A DNA stretch of 64,000 nt from assembly GCA_016706685.1 (NCBI GenBank), contig JADJJE010000003.1:372001-436000 (forward strand), written 5' to 3'. The notes below the pieces were generated by a model. It made no database searches. It worked only from the letters and a program-made list of their open reading frames with translations, and had not been told where the DNA came from. Positions within the stretch are counted from its first letter, which is position 1; each line of letters begins with the position of its first letter. The stretch is from Sandaracinaceae bacterium. GTDB taxonomy: Bacteria; Myxococcota_A; Polyangia; Polyangiales; Houyiibacteriaceae. A program made the position numbers and the translations under genes. This document shows positions 17,037 to 26,807 of this stretch, one piece after another.

Positions 17037-18193
17037 CCTGCGGCTCCCAGCACTTCGGCGATGAAGTGCACAAGCGACAGCTGCTCACGCAGGTCCGTGT
17101 CCGCCGTCTCGGCGTGGCGCAGCGCGGGGCTGATGAGCAGGCGCGTGCCCTCGGGCAGCTCGGAGGCCAGGTGCAGGCCCTCGGTGGGCGGCACGATGGG
17201 GTCCTCGGCGCCGTGCAGCACCATCACCGGCACGCGGAGGTCGCGCAGGCGGCCCGCGGGGGAGGCCTGCTCGAAAGTCTCACGGCGGTCCGCCAGCAGG
17301 CTGCGCAGGCCGGGCGCGAGCGGTGTGGGCCGCGAAGGCGCACGCGCCTCGCGCAGCACCGCGCGCGCCTCGGGAGACAGCGCCGCCGCGCGCGCGTTGG
17401 CCTCGCGCCAGTGGTCGTGAAGCGCGAGGTCCAGCGCCTCGCCGGCCGCCTGGGCCTCGGCCGCCGGGAAGAAGCGCGCCGGGTCGGCATGCACCAAGAG
17501 GCCCACGCCATAGGGGTGCGGCGTGTGCGTGACGGTCTCGCCACCCGGGCCACGTGCGGCCTCGCCCGCGAACCAGCGCACCACGCGCGTGAGGTCGTGG
17601 TGGGCGCCCACGGGCACCACGAAGGCGAAGGCGTCGGGGTCTGCGCTGGCCGCGCGCAGCGCCAAGCCCCCGGCGAACGAGATGGCCATCACGCCGAGCG
17701 GCCCGCGCCCCTCGCGCTGCGTGAGCGCGCGCATGGTCTCGCTCAGCTCCGGCGCCGTGCGTGGGTCCAGCGACAGGGCCTTGAGGCGCGGCTGGTCGGG
17801 CGTGTGCACCACCACGCCCGCGGCCGCCAGCGCGCTGGCCAGCGCCACCAGGCGCGGCTCGTCGAAGCCGAGCGGGTGCATGCCGTGCGCCAGCACCAGC
17901 TGCTGCCCTGTGGCGCGCGCGGGGCGATAGGTGCGCATGGGCCGGCCGGCCACGTGGCCCTGCTCCACGTCGAACGGCGTGACGCGGTAGCCCGCCACCC
18001 AGGCCGTGACCCCGGTGGCTTCAGACACGTCGCCAAAGCGCAGCAGCGCGCCAGCCGCGCGCAGGTGACGGTCGGCTTCGAGCCCCAGCGCGAGCAAGGC
18101 CACCAGCACCACCACGGCAAGCAGCGCACGGAGAACGCGACGGCGGGGGTTCGGGGCCGCGCTCGTCCTGCCTGGCTCGACCTCGTTGGTCAC
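17033..18193 (-). CDS. Membrane-anchored alpha/beta hydrolase
   Basis: A 386-residue protein. A membrane anchor (about residues 22-42) precedes an alpha/beta-hydrolase domain. LVLAHGMHP is the oxyanion-strand region, VMAISFAGG the nucleophile elbow (the usual GxSxG is here AxSxA), VMVLHGAEDPIVPP carries the acid, and LRHAETAD the catalytic His. The GTG start at 18193 (VTNEVEPG) begins just before the anchor. It is the first gene of a unit with the lipoprotein and DUF998-like genes. The substrate is unknown; esterase or lipase activity is the default expectation. Confidence 0.85.
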   Translation of the reverse strand: MTNEVEPGRTSAAPNPRRRVLRALLAVVVLVALLALGLEADRHLRAAGALLRFGDVSEATGVTAWVAGYRVTPFDVEQGHVAGRPMRTYRPARATGQQLVLAHGMHPLGFDEPRLVALASALAAAGVVVHTPDQPRLKALSLDPRTAPELSETMRALTQREGRGPLGVMAISFAGGLALRAASADPDAFAFVVPVGAHHDLTRVVRWFAGEAARGPGGETVTHTPHPYGVGLLVHADPARFFPAAEAQAAGEALDLALHDHWREANARAAALSPEARAVLREARAPSRPTPLAPGLRSLLADRRETFEQASPAGRLRDLRVPVMVLHGAEDPIVPPTEGLHLASELPEGTRLLISPALRHAETADTDLREQLSLVHFIAEVLGAAG

Positions 18194-18234
18194 GCCGCCA
18201 TCAAAGCCTGCCGATCCAGGGTCGTCAATGGTGG

Positions 18235-18240
18235 TAGCGT
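18235..18240 (+). promoter_or_regulatory. TANNNT -10-like hexamer (TAGCGT) before the YhfC-ABC fusion
   Basis: TAGCGT is followed by 7 nt and the ATG at 18248, with no Shine-Dalgarno sequence. The same hexamer at the same distance precedes glmS. Confidence 0.4.
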
Positions 18241-18247
18241 GCGCGCC

Positions 18248-20785
18248 ATGGCCGAGAGCAGCGCGCTCGTGCTGGCGTACGTGGTGGAGATCCTCGTGAT
18301 CCTGGGCGCCACGCTGAGCCTCTTGGGCTGGCTGCGCAGCCGCACGCGCGTGTCGTATCGCATCGCGGCGCTGGGGGCGCTGGGCTTCATCCTGTCTCAG
18401 GTGGTGCACCTGCCGCTCAACCTGGGGCTGGGTCGGCTACTGCCGAGCGCGCCGGGGCAGCTGTGGATCAGCGCGCTCGCCCTCGGCCTGAGCGCCGGGC
18501 TGTGCGAAGAGCTCACGCGCTACGCCCTGCTGCGCACGCTGGCCAAGGGCGTGCGTCACGAGGGCTCGGCGCTGATGCTCGGCGCGGGGCACGGCGGCAT
18601 CGAGGCGCTGATCATCGCGGGCATGGCCACGCTCGGGCTCGTGAACCTGCTGGTGCTGGGCAACGACCCGAGCGCGTTCCTGAGCGGACTCGGCCCCCGC
18701 GAGCGCGCCGAGGCGCTGGTGGAGATCGCGGCGCTGCAGGACATCCCCGCGTTCCTGCCCCTGGTCGCGGCGCTCGAGCGCCTGATGGTGCTGCCCTTCC
18801 ACTTGGCAGCCACGCTGCTGGTGACGCTGGGCGTAGTGCGCCGTGACCTGCGCTACGTGCTGGCGGCGGTGCTGTTCCACGCGCTGCTGGACGCGCCCAC
18901 GGTGTGGCTGTTGTGGCACCACGGGGGGCTGGCTGCCGAGGTGTGGGTGTTCGCGATGATGGTGCTGAGCCTCACGCTACTGTGGGCGCTGGGACGCGCG
19001 CTGCCGCGGGTGGACACGGACGCCACCCCGCGCCCCGAGCCCTCTGGCGCGCCGGTGGAGCTGGTGGGCGCCAGCAAGCGCTACGGAGCGCACGTGCTCG
19101 CCTTGCGAAGCGCCTCGCTGAGCATCGAACCGGGTACCCGCACGTGCCTGCTGGGGCCCAACGGCGCCGGCAAGACCACCGCCATCCGCATGCTGACGGG
19201 CGCCATCGCCACGAGCGCGGGGCACGCCTTCTTGTTCGGGCGCGAGAGCGAGGACCCCGACTTCCTGGCCGCGAAGCGCAAGCTGGGCGTGGTGCCGCAG
19301 CTGCCGGGCATGTACGACGACCTGAGCGTGCGGGCGTGGCTCGAGCTCGTGCGCGACCTGTACGGCAGCGGCGACCTCGACGTGGTGGCCGCCGAGCTGG
19401 GCCTCACGCCGTTGCTGGAGCGCCCCATGGGCAAGCTCTCGGGGGGGCAGAAGCGGCGCGTGAGCGTGGCGGCCGCCGTCATCGCGCAGCCCGAGTTGCT
19501 GCTGCTGGACGAGCCCACCGCGGGGCTCGACCCCGTGGCCACGCGCGAGGTGCTGGACTACCTGAGCGCGCTGTCGCCCGCGCACACCATCCTGCTCTGC
19601 ACGCACGACCTGGCCGAGGCCGAACGCCTGTGCGACCGCGTGGTGGTGATGAGCGGTGGCCGTGTGTTGGTGCACGAAGCCATCGAGACGCTGCGGGGGC
19701 GCGTGGCGCCCACCCTCTCGCTGCGCCTCTTGCAGGGCGGCGAACGCGCCGAGGCCGTGCTCCAGGCGGCGGGCTGGTCATGCACGCGTGAGGGGGCGGC
19801 GTGGGTGGTGCCCGCGCCGCACCCGGAGGCCGACGCGCCGCGGGTGCTGCGCGCACTCTTGGAAGCCGGTGTGGACGTGCTGGAGTGCCGCGTAGTGCGG
19901 CCCACGCTCGAAGACCTCTTCCTCGACATCGTGGCGAGCTCCACGAAGCCGGACCCGAGCGCCATGACGCAGGGCCTCGATGCGGACGTGCTGTCCACGC
20001 TGGAGCCGCTCTCTCCGCCCTTCCCGCTGCGCGATCTGCTGGGCGCGGCGACCAAGCGTCTGATGGCGAAGGAGTGGCGGCAGCTGCGCGCGAGCGGGGC
20101 CGCGTTCTGGACCAGTCTGTTGGTCCCCGTCCTGATGCTGCTGCTCATCCCGCAGACCTTCGTCCTCGCGGTCGCGAACAACCCGCCGGAGGCACCCAAT
20201 GAAGCGTCCCCCATCTCGTTCGGGCTGCTCGCCGACATCGTGAGCGACCCCACGCGCCTCGGCGTGGCCTTTCTGCCCCTCTTCATCACCCTCTCGGCGT
20301 TGATTGCGCCCACCTCGCTGATCACGCACTCCATCGTGCAAGAGCGTGAGACGCGCACGCTCGAGCTGCTGGTGGCGCTGCCCGTGCGCATCCAGCAGGT
20401 GATCGCTGCCAAGCTGGCCACCGCCTACCTCGCCGCCATGGGGGTGTGCGGGGCGTGCCTGCTGGTGCTGTGCGTGGAGCTGCTGGTCTTCGGGCTGGCG
20501 GATGTCCTCGAGCTGGTGGCGCTCGTGGTGCTGTTGGCGTCGGCCACCGCCTACGCCACCGCCGCGTCGTTGCTCGTGGCCCTGCTGGCCAAAGACTTCC
20601 GCACCGCCAACAACCTGGCGGGCGCGGTGATCGGGCCGGCCATCGTGTTGGTCATGGTGGGCATGCTGGTGATCTCTGGAGTCGTGCTGCGGCCTCTGGC
20701 GCTCTCGCTGCTCTTCGCGCTGGGCGCCCTGGTGATCGGTCGGGCGGCCCTGCGGGCAGCCACCTTCGAGCGGCTGCTGGAGTAG
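18248..20785 (+). CDS. Three-part fusion: YhfC-like membrane protease, ABC ATPase and ABC-2 permease
   Basis: An 845-residue single polypeptide. Residues about 1-255 form a multi-helix domain resembling YhfC (DUF2324), a putative intramembrane metalloprotease family, with possible metal/catalytic residues E87-E88 (CEELTRY), H115 (GAGHGGIEA) and H211 (FHALLDA). Residues about 268-565 are an ABC ATPase with Walker A GPNGAGKT (303-310), LSGGQ (397-401), Walker B LLLLDE (417-422) and switch CTHD. Residues about 595-845 are an ABC-2 permease with six helices. The frame is open throughout with uniform codon use, so the fusion looks real. An exporter that carries its own membrane protease could process a membrane-inserted or lipidated peptide; this is inference. 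Confidence 0.9.
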   Translation: MAESSALVLAYVVEILVILGATLSLLGWLRSRTRVSYRIAALGALGFILSQVVHLPLNLGLGRLLPSAPGQLWISALALGLSAGLCEELTRYALLRTLAKGVRHEGSALMLGAGHGGIEALIIAGMATLGLVNLLVLGNDPSAFLSGLGPRERAEALVEIAALQDIPAFLPLVAALERLMVLPFHLAATLLVTLGVVRRDLRYVLAAVLFHALLDAPTVWLLWHHGGLAAEVWVFAMMVLSLTLLWALGRALPRVDTDATPRPEPSGAPVELVGASKRYGAHVLALRSASLSIEPGTRTCLLGPNGAGKTTAIRMLTGAIATSAGHAFLFGRESEDPDFLAAKRKLGVVPQLPGMYDDLSVRAWLELVRDLYGSGDLDVVAAELGLTPLLERPMGKLSGGQKRRVSVAAAVIAQPELLLLDEPTAGLDPVATREVLDYLSALSPAHTILLCTHDLAEAERLCDRVVVMSGGRVLVHEAIETLRGRVAPTLSLRLLQGGERAEAVLQAAGWSCTREGAAWVVPAPHPEADAPRVLRALLEAGVDVLECRVVRPTLEDLFLDIVASSTKPDPSAMTQGLDADVLSTLEPLSPPFPLRDLLGAATKRLMAKEWRQLRASGAAFWTSLLVPVLMLLLIPQTFVLAVANNPPEAPNEASPISFGLLADIVSDPTRLGVAFLPLFITLSALIAPTSLITHSIVQERETRTLELLVALPVRIQQVIAAKLATAYLAAMGVCGACLLVLCVELLVFGLADVLELVALVVLLASATAYATAASLLVALLAKDFRTANNLAGAVIGPAIVLVMVGMLVISGVVLRPLALSLLFALGALVIGRAALRAATFERLLE

Positions 20786-20812
20786 CCGGCGCGGGCTCCG
20801 ACTGGCAGGCAC

Positions 20813-21361
20813 GTGGCGCGTCTGACAGGGTTCGCGTCCCCCCTGAGCGCGGTCGAAGAGGCCGCGACCCACGCCGTGACCGACTCGACCTCCTTCTCTC
20901 TCGACGTCCTGCAGGTGCTGCCGAGCATCGCCATCGGCGCCTTTGCCAACGTGCACCTCTGCGACTACCGCGGGGAGCTCACACTGGAGGCGCTCGAGGC
21001 TGCCAACCAGCACCACCGCAACCTCATGACGCGCTTCCCACGCACCTTCGTGCTGGGGCAGGCCCGCCCCAACCTGCCGCTCCCCGTGAGCCAGGTCCGG
21101 CAGCGCGCGGCGGTGTTGATCGAAGAGAACCGCACGCACGTGGAGGGCTCGGCGCTGGTGGTGGACGGGACTGGGTTCTGGGCCAGCGCGGCACGCAGCG
21201 TGATGACCGCGTCGTTCGCCATCGCACGGCAGCCGTATCCGTCGAAGTGCTTCGCCACGGGTGTGGAAGCGGGCACGTGGCTGGCGACGTTGCCTGCCGG
21301 TCACGGCCTCGGCCCGGCCCAGGTGGCGAGCGCCCTCGCGCAGCTCAGCGCCGCGGCGTAG
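20813..21361 (+). CDS. STAS-like hypothetical protein
   Basis: A 182-residue soluble protein starting at GTG (GGCAGG lies just upstream). After an N-terminal segment, the region from about residue 38 (IAIGAFANVHLCDYRGELTL) resembles STAS/SpoIIAA-like folds in its alternation of strands and helices, and recalls the 138-residue protein at 22733. This likeness is by eye only. It sits 27 nt after the fusion gene and may be co-transcribed with it. No function is assigned. Confidence 0.65.
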   Translation: MARLTGFASPLSAVEEAATHAVTDSTSFSLDVLQVLPSIAIGAFANVHLCDYRGELTLEALEAANQHHRNLMTRFPRTFVLGQARPNLPLPVSQVRQRAAVLIEENRTHVEGSALVVDGTGFWASAARSVMTASFAIARQPYPSKCFATGVEAGTWLATLPAGHGLGPAQVASALAQLSAAA

Positions 21362-21367
21362 CACCTC

Positions 21368-21916
21368 TCACTCGGCCAGCACCCACGGTGACAGACGCTG
21401 CACCACGTCTGCGAGCTGACGCTTCACGCGAACGTAGCGCGCCACGCTGGCCGCGGCGCTGATGAAGCCCACCACGCACGCGATGACCACCCACTTCACG
21501 TGCTCGTCCGGGATGTCCGGCAGCACCAACGGCGAGAGCAGCGCCAGCGGCGCCGCGAGGGCGCTGGGCAGGAAGCGACGCAGCTGAGTACGCGCGTGCG
21601 CTTCGAGGGCGGTCAGCGCTCGCGCTCCGAGGTCGCTCGGGGCCGCGTCTCGGTAGTCCCCGGCCGCCCGCTCGCCATCGAACCGCGGCAGGCGCAGCTC
21701 GAGAGCAAAGCGCGCTAGCTTCACGACCGGCGCCTCGAGCGTCTTGCTGAGCTTGAGGGCCCGGTCGCGATTTCCCTCGTTCAGCAACCGCACCACCACA
21801 TCCAGGAACATCTGGGCGTTGACCATCAGGCTGAGCGCCGCGTGGGTGTTCACCGCCAGCACCACCAGCGCAGGCAGGGCGGCTGCGGCCACGAGGAGCA
21901 GAGAGCGGTCAGGCAT
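21368..21916 (-). CDS. Short MotA/TolQ/ExbB-like membrane protein
   Basis: A 182-residue protein. An N-terminal helix (about 5-25) is followed by NAQMFLDVVVRLLNEGNRDR and ALKLSKTLEAPVVKLARFAL, which resembles the cytoplasmic region after the first helix of MotA/TolQ/ExbB proteins (FxxxVxxLIxxGNxDRAxxL). Two more helices follow (about 120-165). The conserved C-terminal channel segment is not clear. It converges with the STAS-like gene 6 nt away. It may be a diverged member of the channel family or a distinct family with a similar start. Confidence 0.6.
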   Translation of the reverse strand: MPDRSLLLVAAAALPALVVLAVNTHAALSLMVNAQMFLDVVVRLLNEGNRDRALKLSKTLEAPVVKLARFALELRLPRFDGERAAGDYRDAAPSDLGARALTALEAHARTQLRRFLPSALAAPLALLSPLVLPDIPDEHVKWVVIACVVGFISAAASVARYVRVKRQLADVVQRLSPWVLAE

Positions 21917-21921
21917 GCCCG

Positions 21922-21927
21922 AGCGTA
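21922..21927 (-). promoter_or_regulatory. TANNNT -10-like hexamer (TACGCT)
   Basis: On the minus strand TACGCT is followed by 5 nt and the ATG at 21916. No Shine-Dalgarno sequence is visible. Confidence 0.35.
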
Positions 21928-21930
21928 CCC

Positions 21931-22180
21931 ATTCTGGGTAGATGCGTACCCCAGTTGATCAAGAATTTCGTGCATCTGTCCCAATGTCGGGACGAAAAAT
22001 TGGTGAATTTAAAAACACATTCTTGGATCGTCTGATATTGTACCGAATGTGCACACGGCGCGTATGGAGCCGGCACATCACCCCCCTCCATCACTGATGC
22101 GGCACGTGGATACCGAGACCAATACGTCTCAGTTTCGCGATAGACCTCTTTTGTGATGAGGACATCACTAGGGAGACATC
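21931..22180. promoter_or_regulatory. AT-rich divergent control region with inverted repeats
   Basis: This stretch is clearly richer in A/T than the rest of the window, with AAAAATT and AATTTAAAAA runs near 21994-22016. It holds small inverted repeats: GTCCC/GGGAC (21978-21993), GAGAC/GTCTC (22115-22130) and GTGATG/CATCAC (22153-22168). It separates the gene starting at 21916 from that starting at 22181 and probably holds the promoter of the latter. I could not fix a -35/-10 pair. Confidence 0.45.
22153..22168 (+). promoter_or_regulatory. Inverted repeat next to the ribosome-binding site
   Basis: GTGATG and CATCAC form a perfect 6-bp repeat around AGGA. It ends 2-3 nt before the GGGAG ribosome-binding site (22171-22175) of the gene starting at 22181. 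It could be an operator or an mRNA hairpin that affects initiation. Confidence 0.35.
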
Positions 22181-22693
22181 ATGGGTACATCCAGTGCACT
22201 GACACCCCGTTCGGGGTCTCCAGCGTTGTATGGCGTGGACTGCCTCGAGCAGATGGTGGAGCAGGAGGTGCGTTCCTGGTATCGCACATTCTACTACTGG
22301 TCGCGCGGGCTCTGTCCACGAGAAGACAGTGGAGCGATCCCCATCTTCAATTCACTTTCTGACGACTTTCGCGTGCTGCTCACGAGCGGAATCATGATGA
22401 ACAAGTCAGAGTACTGGGAGAGGCTTCTCTCCTTACATGGTGTCAGGCGCGGTGACCCTCCGTCCCAGATCGTGAACCTCGAGATGGTGCGCGTGGAGCG
22501 GGACCACGTGCTGGTGACGTTCGACCTGTTCAAGCGCGGCGTGCTCAAGAAGAAGGTGGACACGGCCCTCATGCGGCGGGCGGTGGACAAGCCGGGCGGC
22601 GTGGCGTGGGTCTACGTGCACGAGAGCGACCACACCCTCGGGGCCGAGCCCGTCATTCGACGCACGCAAAGCGGCGCCCTGGTGACCGGCTAG
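22181..22693 (+). CDS. NTF2/SnoaL-like protein
   Basis: A 170-residue soluble protein. The central region has the look of an NTF2-like fold: a helix with VEQEVRSWYRTFYYWSRG, then strands and the segment FDLFKRGVLKKKVDTALMRR. Proteins of this type (DUF4440/SnoaL-like) are small ligand-binding or cyclase-like domains. A GGGAG ribosome-binding site lies 5 nt before the ATG. The first third is lower in GC than neighbouring genes, in line with its AT-rich upstream region, which may point to acquisition. It heads a run of four close plus-strand genes. Confidence 0.7.
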   Translation: MGTSSALTPRSGSPALYGVDCLEQMVEQEVRSWYRTFYYWSRGLCPREDSGAIPIFNSLSDDFRVLLTSGIMMNKSEYWERLLSLHGVRRGDPPSQIVNLEMVRVERDHVLVTFDLFKRGVLKKKVDTALMRRAVDKPGGVAWVYVHESDHTLGAEPVIRRTQSGALVTG

Positions 22694-22732
22694 GCCCATG
22701 ACCAACCCAACGGAAGAAGGGAACAAGCACCC

Positions 22733-23149
22733 ATGGTGACGGTAGAGAACAGAATCGGACGCCTGATCGAGGTCCGCCAGACGGGCAAGGTCACGATCGA
22801 GGAACTGCAGGAGAGCTTCCCCGTTTTCCAGCGCATCCTGTCGTCCTCCCCTCAGCGCTACGTCATGGCCACCGACTGGCGCGGCATGCGCGTGCTGGAC
22901 GCGAAGACCTCGGAGGCCCTGCTGGGCATCATGCGGTCCAAGAACGACCGCATCGAGCGGCAGATGTTGGTGATGGACCCGTCGGCCGTGATGGGCCTGC
23001 AGGTGCGGCGGCTGTTCAAGGACGCGGGTGGCGAGACGCGCGCCGTGTTCGAGTCGGCCGACCTGGCGCGTGGCTGGCTGGAGCCTGCGCTCACGCCCCT
23101 CGAGGTGGCCTCGCTCAAGCGGTTTCTCACGGCGGGCATCGCCGCCTGA
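22733..23149 (+). CDS. STAS/SpoIIAA-like protein
   Basis: A 138-residue soluble protein. The pattern of strand (LIEVRQTGKVTIEEL), strand (RYVMATDWRGMRVLD), helix, strand (RQMLVMDPSAVM), helix and strand (GGETRAVFES) fits a STAS/SpoIIAA-like fold as found in small bacterial signalling proteins. The start has a strong ribosome-binding site (GGAAGAAGGGA). It sits 39 nt after the NTF2-like gene. The role is unknown; it may be a phospho-switch or lipid-binding partner. Confidence 0.7.
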   Translation: MVTVENRIGRLIEVRQTGKVTIEELQESFPVFQRILSSSPQRYVMATDWRGMRVLDAKTSEALLGIMRSKNDRIERQMLVMDPSAVMGLQVRRLFKDAGGETRAVFESADLARGWLEPALTPLEVASLKRFLTAGIAA

Positions 23150-23185
23150 CGAGGCCTCGGTGACGACCCCTACCTACCTGCTGGA

Positions 23186-23962
23186 GTGGGTGCGCGCGGG
23201 GCCGACCGCCTCGCGCTCATCCACGACATCTACGGACCCACGAGCCGGCGCGTGCTCTCGCAGGTGGATCTGCGCGGCAAGCGCGTGCTGGAGCTGGCCT
23301 GCGGGACCGGCACCATGACGCGCTTCCTGGCTAAAGAGGTGGGCCCCAACGGCTGTGTGGTGGGCCTGGACTCGAGCGAGGCCCAGCTGAGCGCCGCACG
23401 CGCGCGCTGCGCCGACCTGCCCAACGTGGAGTGGTTGCGCGGCGACGCCAGCGACACGGACCTGCCCCACGGCGCCTTCGACGTGGTCTACCTGCGGCTC
23501 CTGCTCATGCACGTGCCCGAGCCGTTGCGCGTGTTGCTGCACGCGCACGACTTGCTGCGCCCCGGTGGCGTGATCGTCTGCGAGGAGGCCGCCGTGGACA
23601 GCACCTTCACGGACCCACCCGTGCCCGAGCAGCGCGAGCTACACACCCTGGCCAACCAGATGGCGTGCGGCCGGGGCTGTGACTTCAACGTGGCGCGGCG
23701 CCTGGCCTCCCTGGTGCACGCCGCCGGCTTCATCCGAGTGGTGCCCAGCGCCCACCAGCCGGTCTACGTGAGCGGCCCCGAGAAGCAGCTGGAGGTGGCC
23801 AGCTTTGCCGAGGCGCTGACCCACTGGCGCGATGCGTCGGCCGTGACACGAGCGCGTGGGCAGGCCGTGGTGGACGCGCTGCGCGCGGCGACGCTGGATG
23901 ACGAGTGCGCCTACGGGCTGAGCATGATGATGCAGGTGCGCGCCCAGAGGCCCCTGAGCTGA
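23186..23962 (+). CDS. SAM-dependent methyltransferase, class I
   Basis: A 258-residue methyltransferase. SAM motif I is VLELACGTGTMTRF (about 34-47), the acidic end of beta-2 is GLDSS, motif II GAFDVVYLRLLLMH, and motif III LLRPGGVIVCEE. The GTG at 23186 gives only about 30 residues before the SAM fold. A better N-terminus (VTTPTYLLEWVR) is encoded just upstream in another frame from GTG 23160, and would join if two bases of the CGCGCG run near 23192-23197 were absent. The reading frame may therefore be broken or misread there. The substrate is not recognisable. Confidence 0.82.
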   Translation: MGARGADRLALIHDIYGPTSRRVLSQVDLRGKRVLELACGTGTMTRFLAKEVGPNGCVVGLDSSEAQLSAARARCADLPNVEWLRGDASDTDLPHGAFDVVYLRLLLMHVPEPLRVLLHAHDLLRPGGVIVCEEAAVDSTFTDPPVPEQRELHTLANQMACGRGCDFNVARRLASLVHAAGFIRVVPSAHQPVYVSGPEKQLEVASFAEALTHWRDASAVTRARGQAVVDALRAATLDDECAYGLSMMMQVRAQRPLS

Positions 23963-23966
23963 GGCC

Positions 23967-24416
23967 ATGCTGAGCCTGTACGGAACGGTCCGGCTGCTGC
24001 ACCTCGCGTCCATGGCGGTGTGGCTGGGCGCGGGGCTGCTGGCACCAGACGACGTGCGCGAGAGCGTTCTGCGTGGCGCCTCGGGCATCGACGCGCTCAT
24101 GCCTCGGCTACGGCGCACGGCCCGTGTGATGAACGCCTCGGCGTACGGAACGGTCGCCTCGGGCCTCGGGCTGATCACGCTCGGGCGGGGCTGGGCGACT
24201 CCCGCCCGCATCTGGTGCGGCCTGGGGCTCACGTTGGTCGCCATCGGCATCGGAAGGGTGCTGATCCGCCCCGCCGTCGGCGCCCTCGTCGGGGCGCGCG
24301 CCACGCTCGACGCCCTGCCCGCTCACGCCCGGGCGCAGCTAGCGCGGCGCTTCGCCCTCGCCGTGAGGGCCGAGGACGCCGTGCGTGCCATGGTACTGGT
24401 GGTCATGCTCGCCTGA
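23967..24416 (+). CDS. DUF2269/CopD-like small membrane protein
   Basis: A 149-residue protein with about four membrane helices. It starts with LYGTVRLLHLASMAVWLGAG, typical of DUF2269/CopD-like proteins that have a His in helix one and an Arg-rich loop. The function of this family is unclear; some relatives are linked to copper or haem. It starts 5 nt after the methyltransferase stop, so it is probably the last gene of that unit. Confidence 0.65.
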   Translation: MLSLYGTVRLLHLASMAVWLGAGLLAPDDVRESVLRGASGIDALMPRLRRTARVMNASAYGTVASGLGLITLGRGWATPARIWCGLGLTLVAIGIGRVLIRPAVGALVGARATLDALPAHARAQLARRFALAVRAEDAVRAMVLVVMLA

Positions 24417-24477
24417 ACCTCCCACCGCCGGCGGGCGGCCATCATGCAGGAACGATGCGCGCCCTCCCGGGGCCTGC

Positions 24478-24483
24478 TAGCGT
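24478..24483 (+). promoter_or_regulatory. TANNNT -10-like hexamer (TAGCGT) before glmS
   Basis: TAGCGT is followed by 7 nt and the ATG of glmS at 24491. There is no Shine-Dalgarno sequence. A leaderless glmS mRNA would have no room for a 5' riboswitch or ribozyme, and none is seen. Confidence 0.4.
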
Positions 24484-24490
24484 CCCGCGC

Positions 24491-26321
<1,831 letters not shown>

Positions 26322-26323
<2 letters not shown>

Positions 26324-26345
26324 CCGCGGGCAAAGACGCGCGGTC
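26322..26345 (+). terminator. Possible hairpin after glmS
   Basis: GACCGCG (26322-26328) and CGCGGTC (26339-26345) form 7-bp arms with a 10-nt loop, overlapping the glmS stop codon. There is no T-tract. It may slow or end transcription before the gene-poor stretch that follows. Confidence 0.3.
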
Positions 26346-26807
26346 GCAGGCCGCTCGGCTCTGCCGGGGCGCCTGAGGGTCCCCGTTTACGTCGCGTCAG
26401 AGAATCTGAACGGTTTGCGGCGAGGACGCGAGGCACTAGACGACTGCGGTCACGGGACCGGCGCCGTCGAGGGCGCGCCGGCGGGCGCCACCCACAACGC
26501 CGCAGCTAGTACGTGCATCGCAGCGTCGTAGGACGGTCCGGCCGCTGCATCACCCGCGCCGGTGCCCGCCGCCGCCGTCGCTGCACCGCGTGCCTTCGCT
26601 CTCAACTACGAGCGCCGGGACCCGAGCGCGGGCCCGCTGCTGGCTGGGCGGGCCCAAGCTGGCCGCCGGGTGGGGCGAAGTGCCCGAGCGCGCGCCGCGG
26701 GATCGCGTGGCCCTGCGCATGCGGCTCGCGCTCCCGGCGGAGCCTCCTCCGGACTCGTTGACGGGCGTGTTCGTGTCGAGCAGCAAGTAGCACCGCTACG
26801 CGGGTAT
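26324..26807. other. Gene-poor stretch, possibly holding a gene remnant
   Basis: About 480 bp without a convincing gene. A short plus-strand frame at about 26590-26790 has coding-like third-position GC bias (CWLGGPKLAAGWGEVPERAP region) but no recognised domain, no ribosome-binding site and no promoter. It could be the 3' end of a lost gene. It adjoins two broken genes, so this whole stretch appears to be decaying. Confidence 0.4.

Noticed and set aside
26590..26790. 66-codon plus-strand frame with coding-like GC bias
   Set aside because: No domain, no ribosome-binding site, no promoter-like hexamer; mentioned only as a possible gene remnant in the gene-poor stretch.
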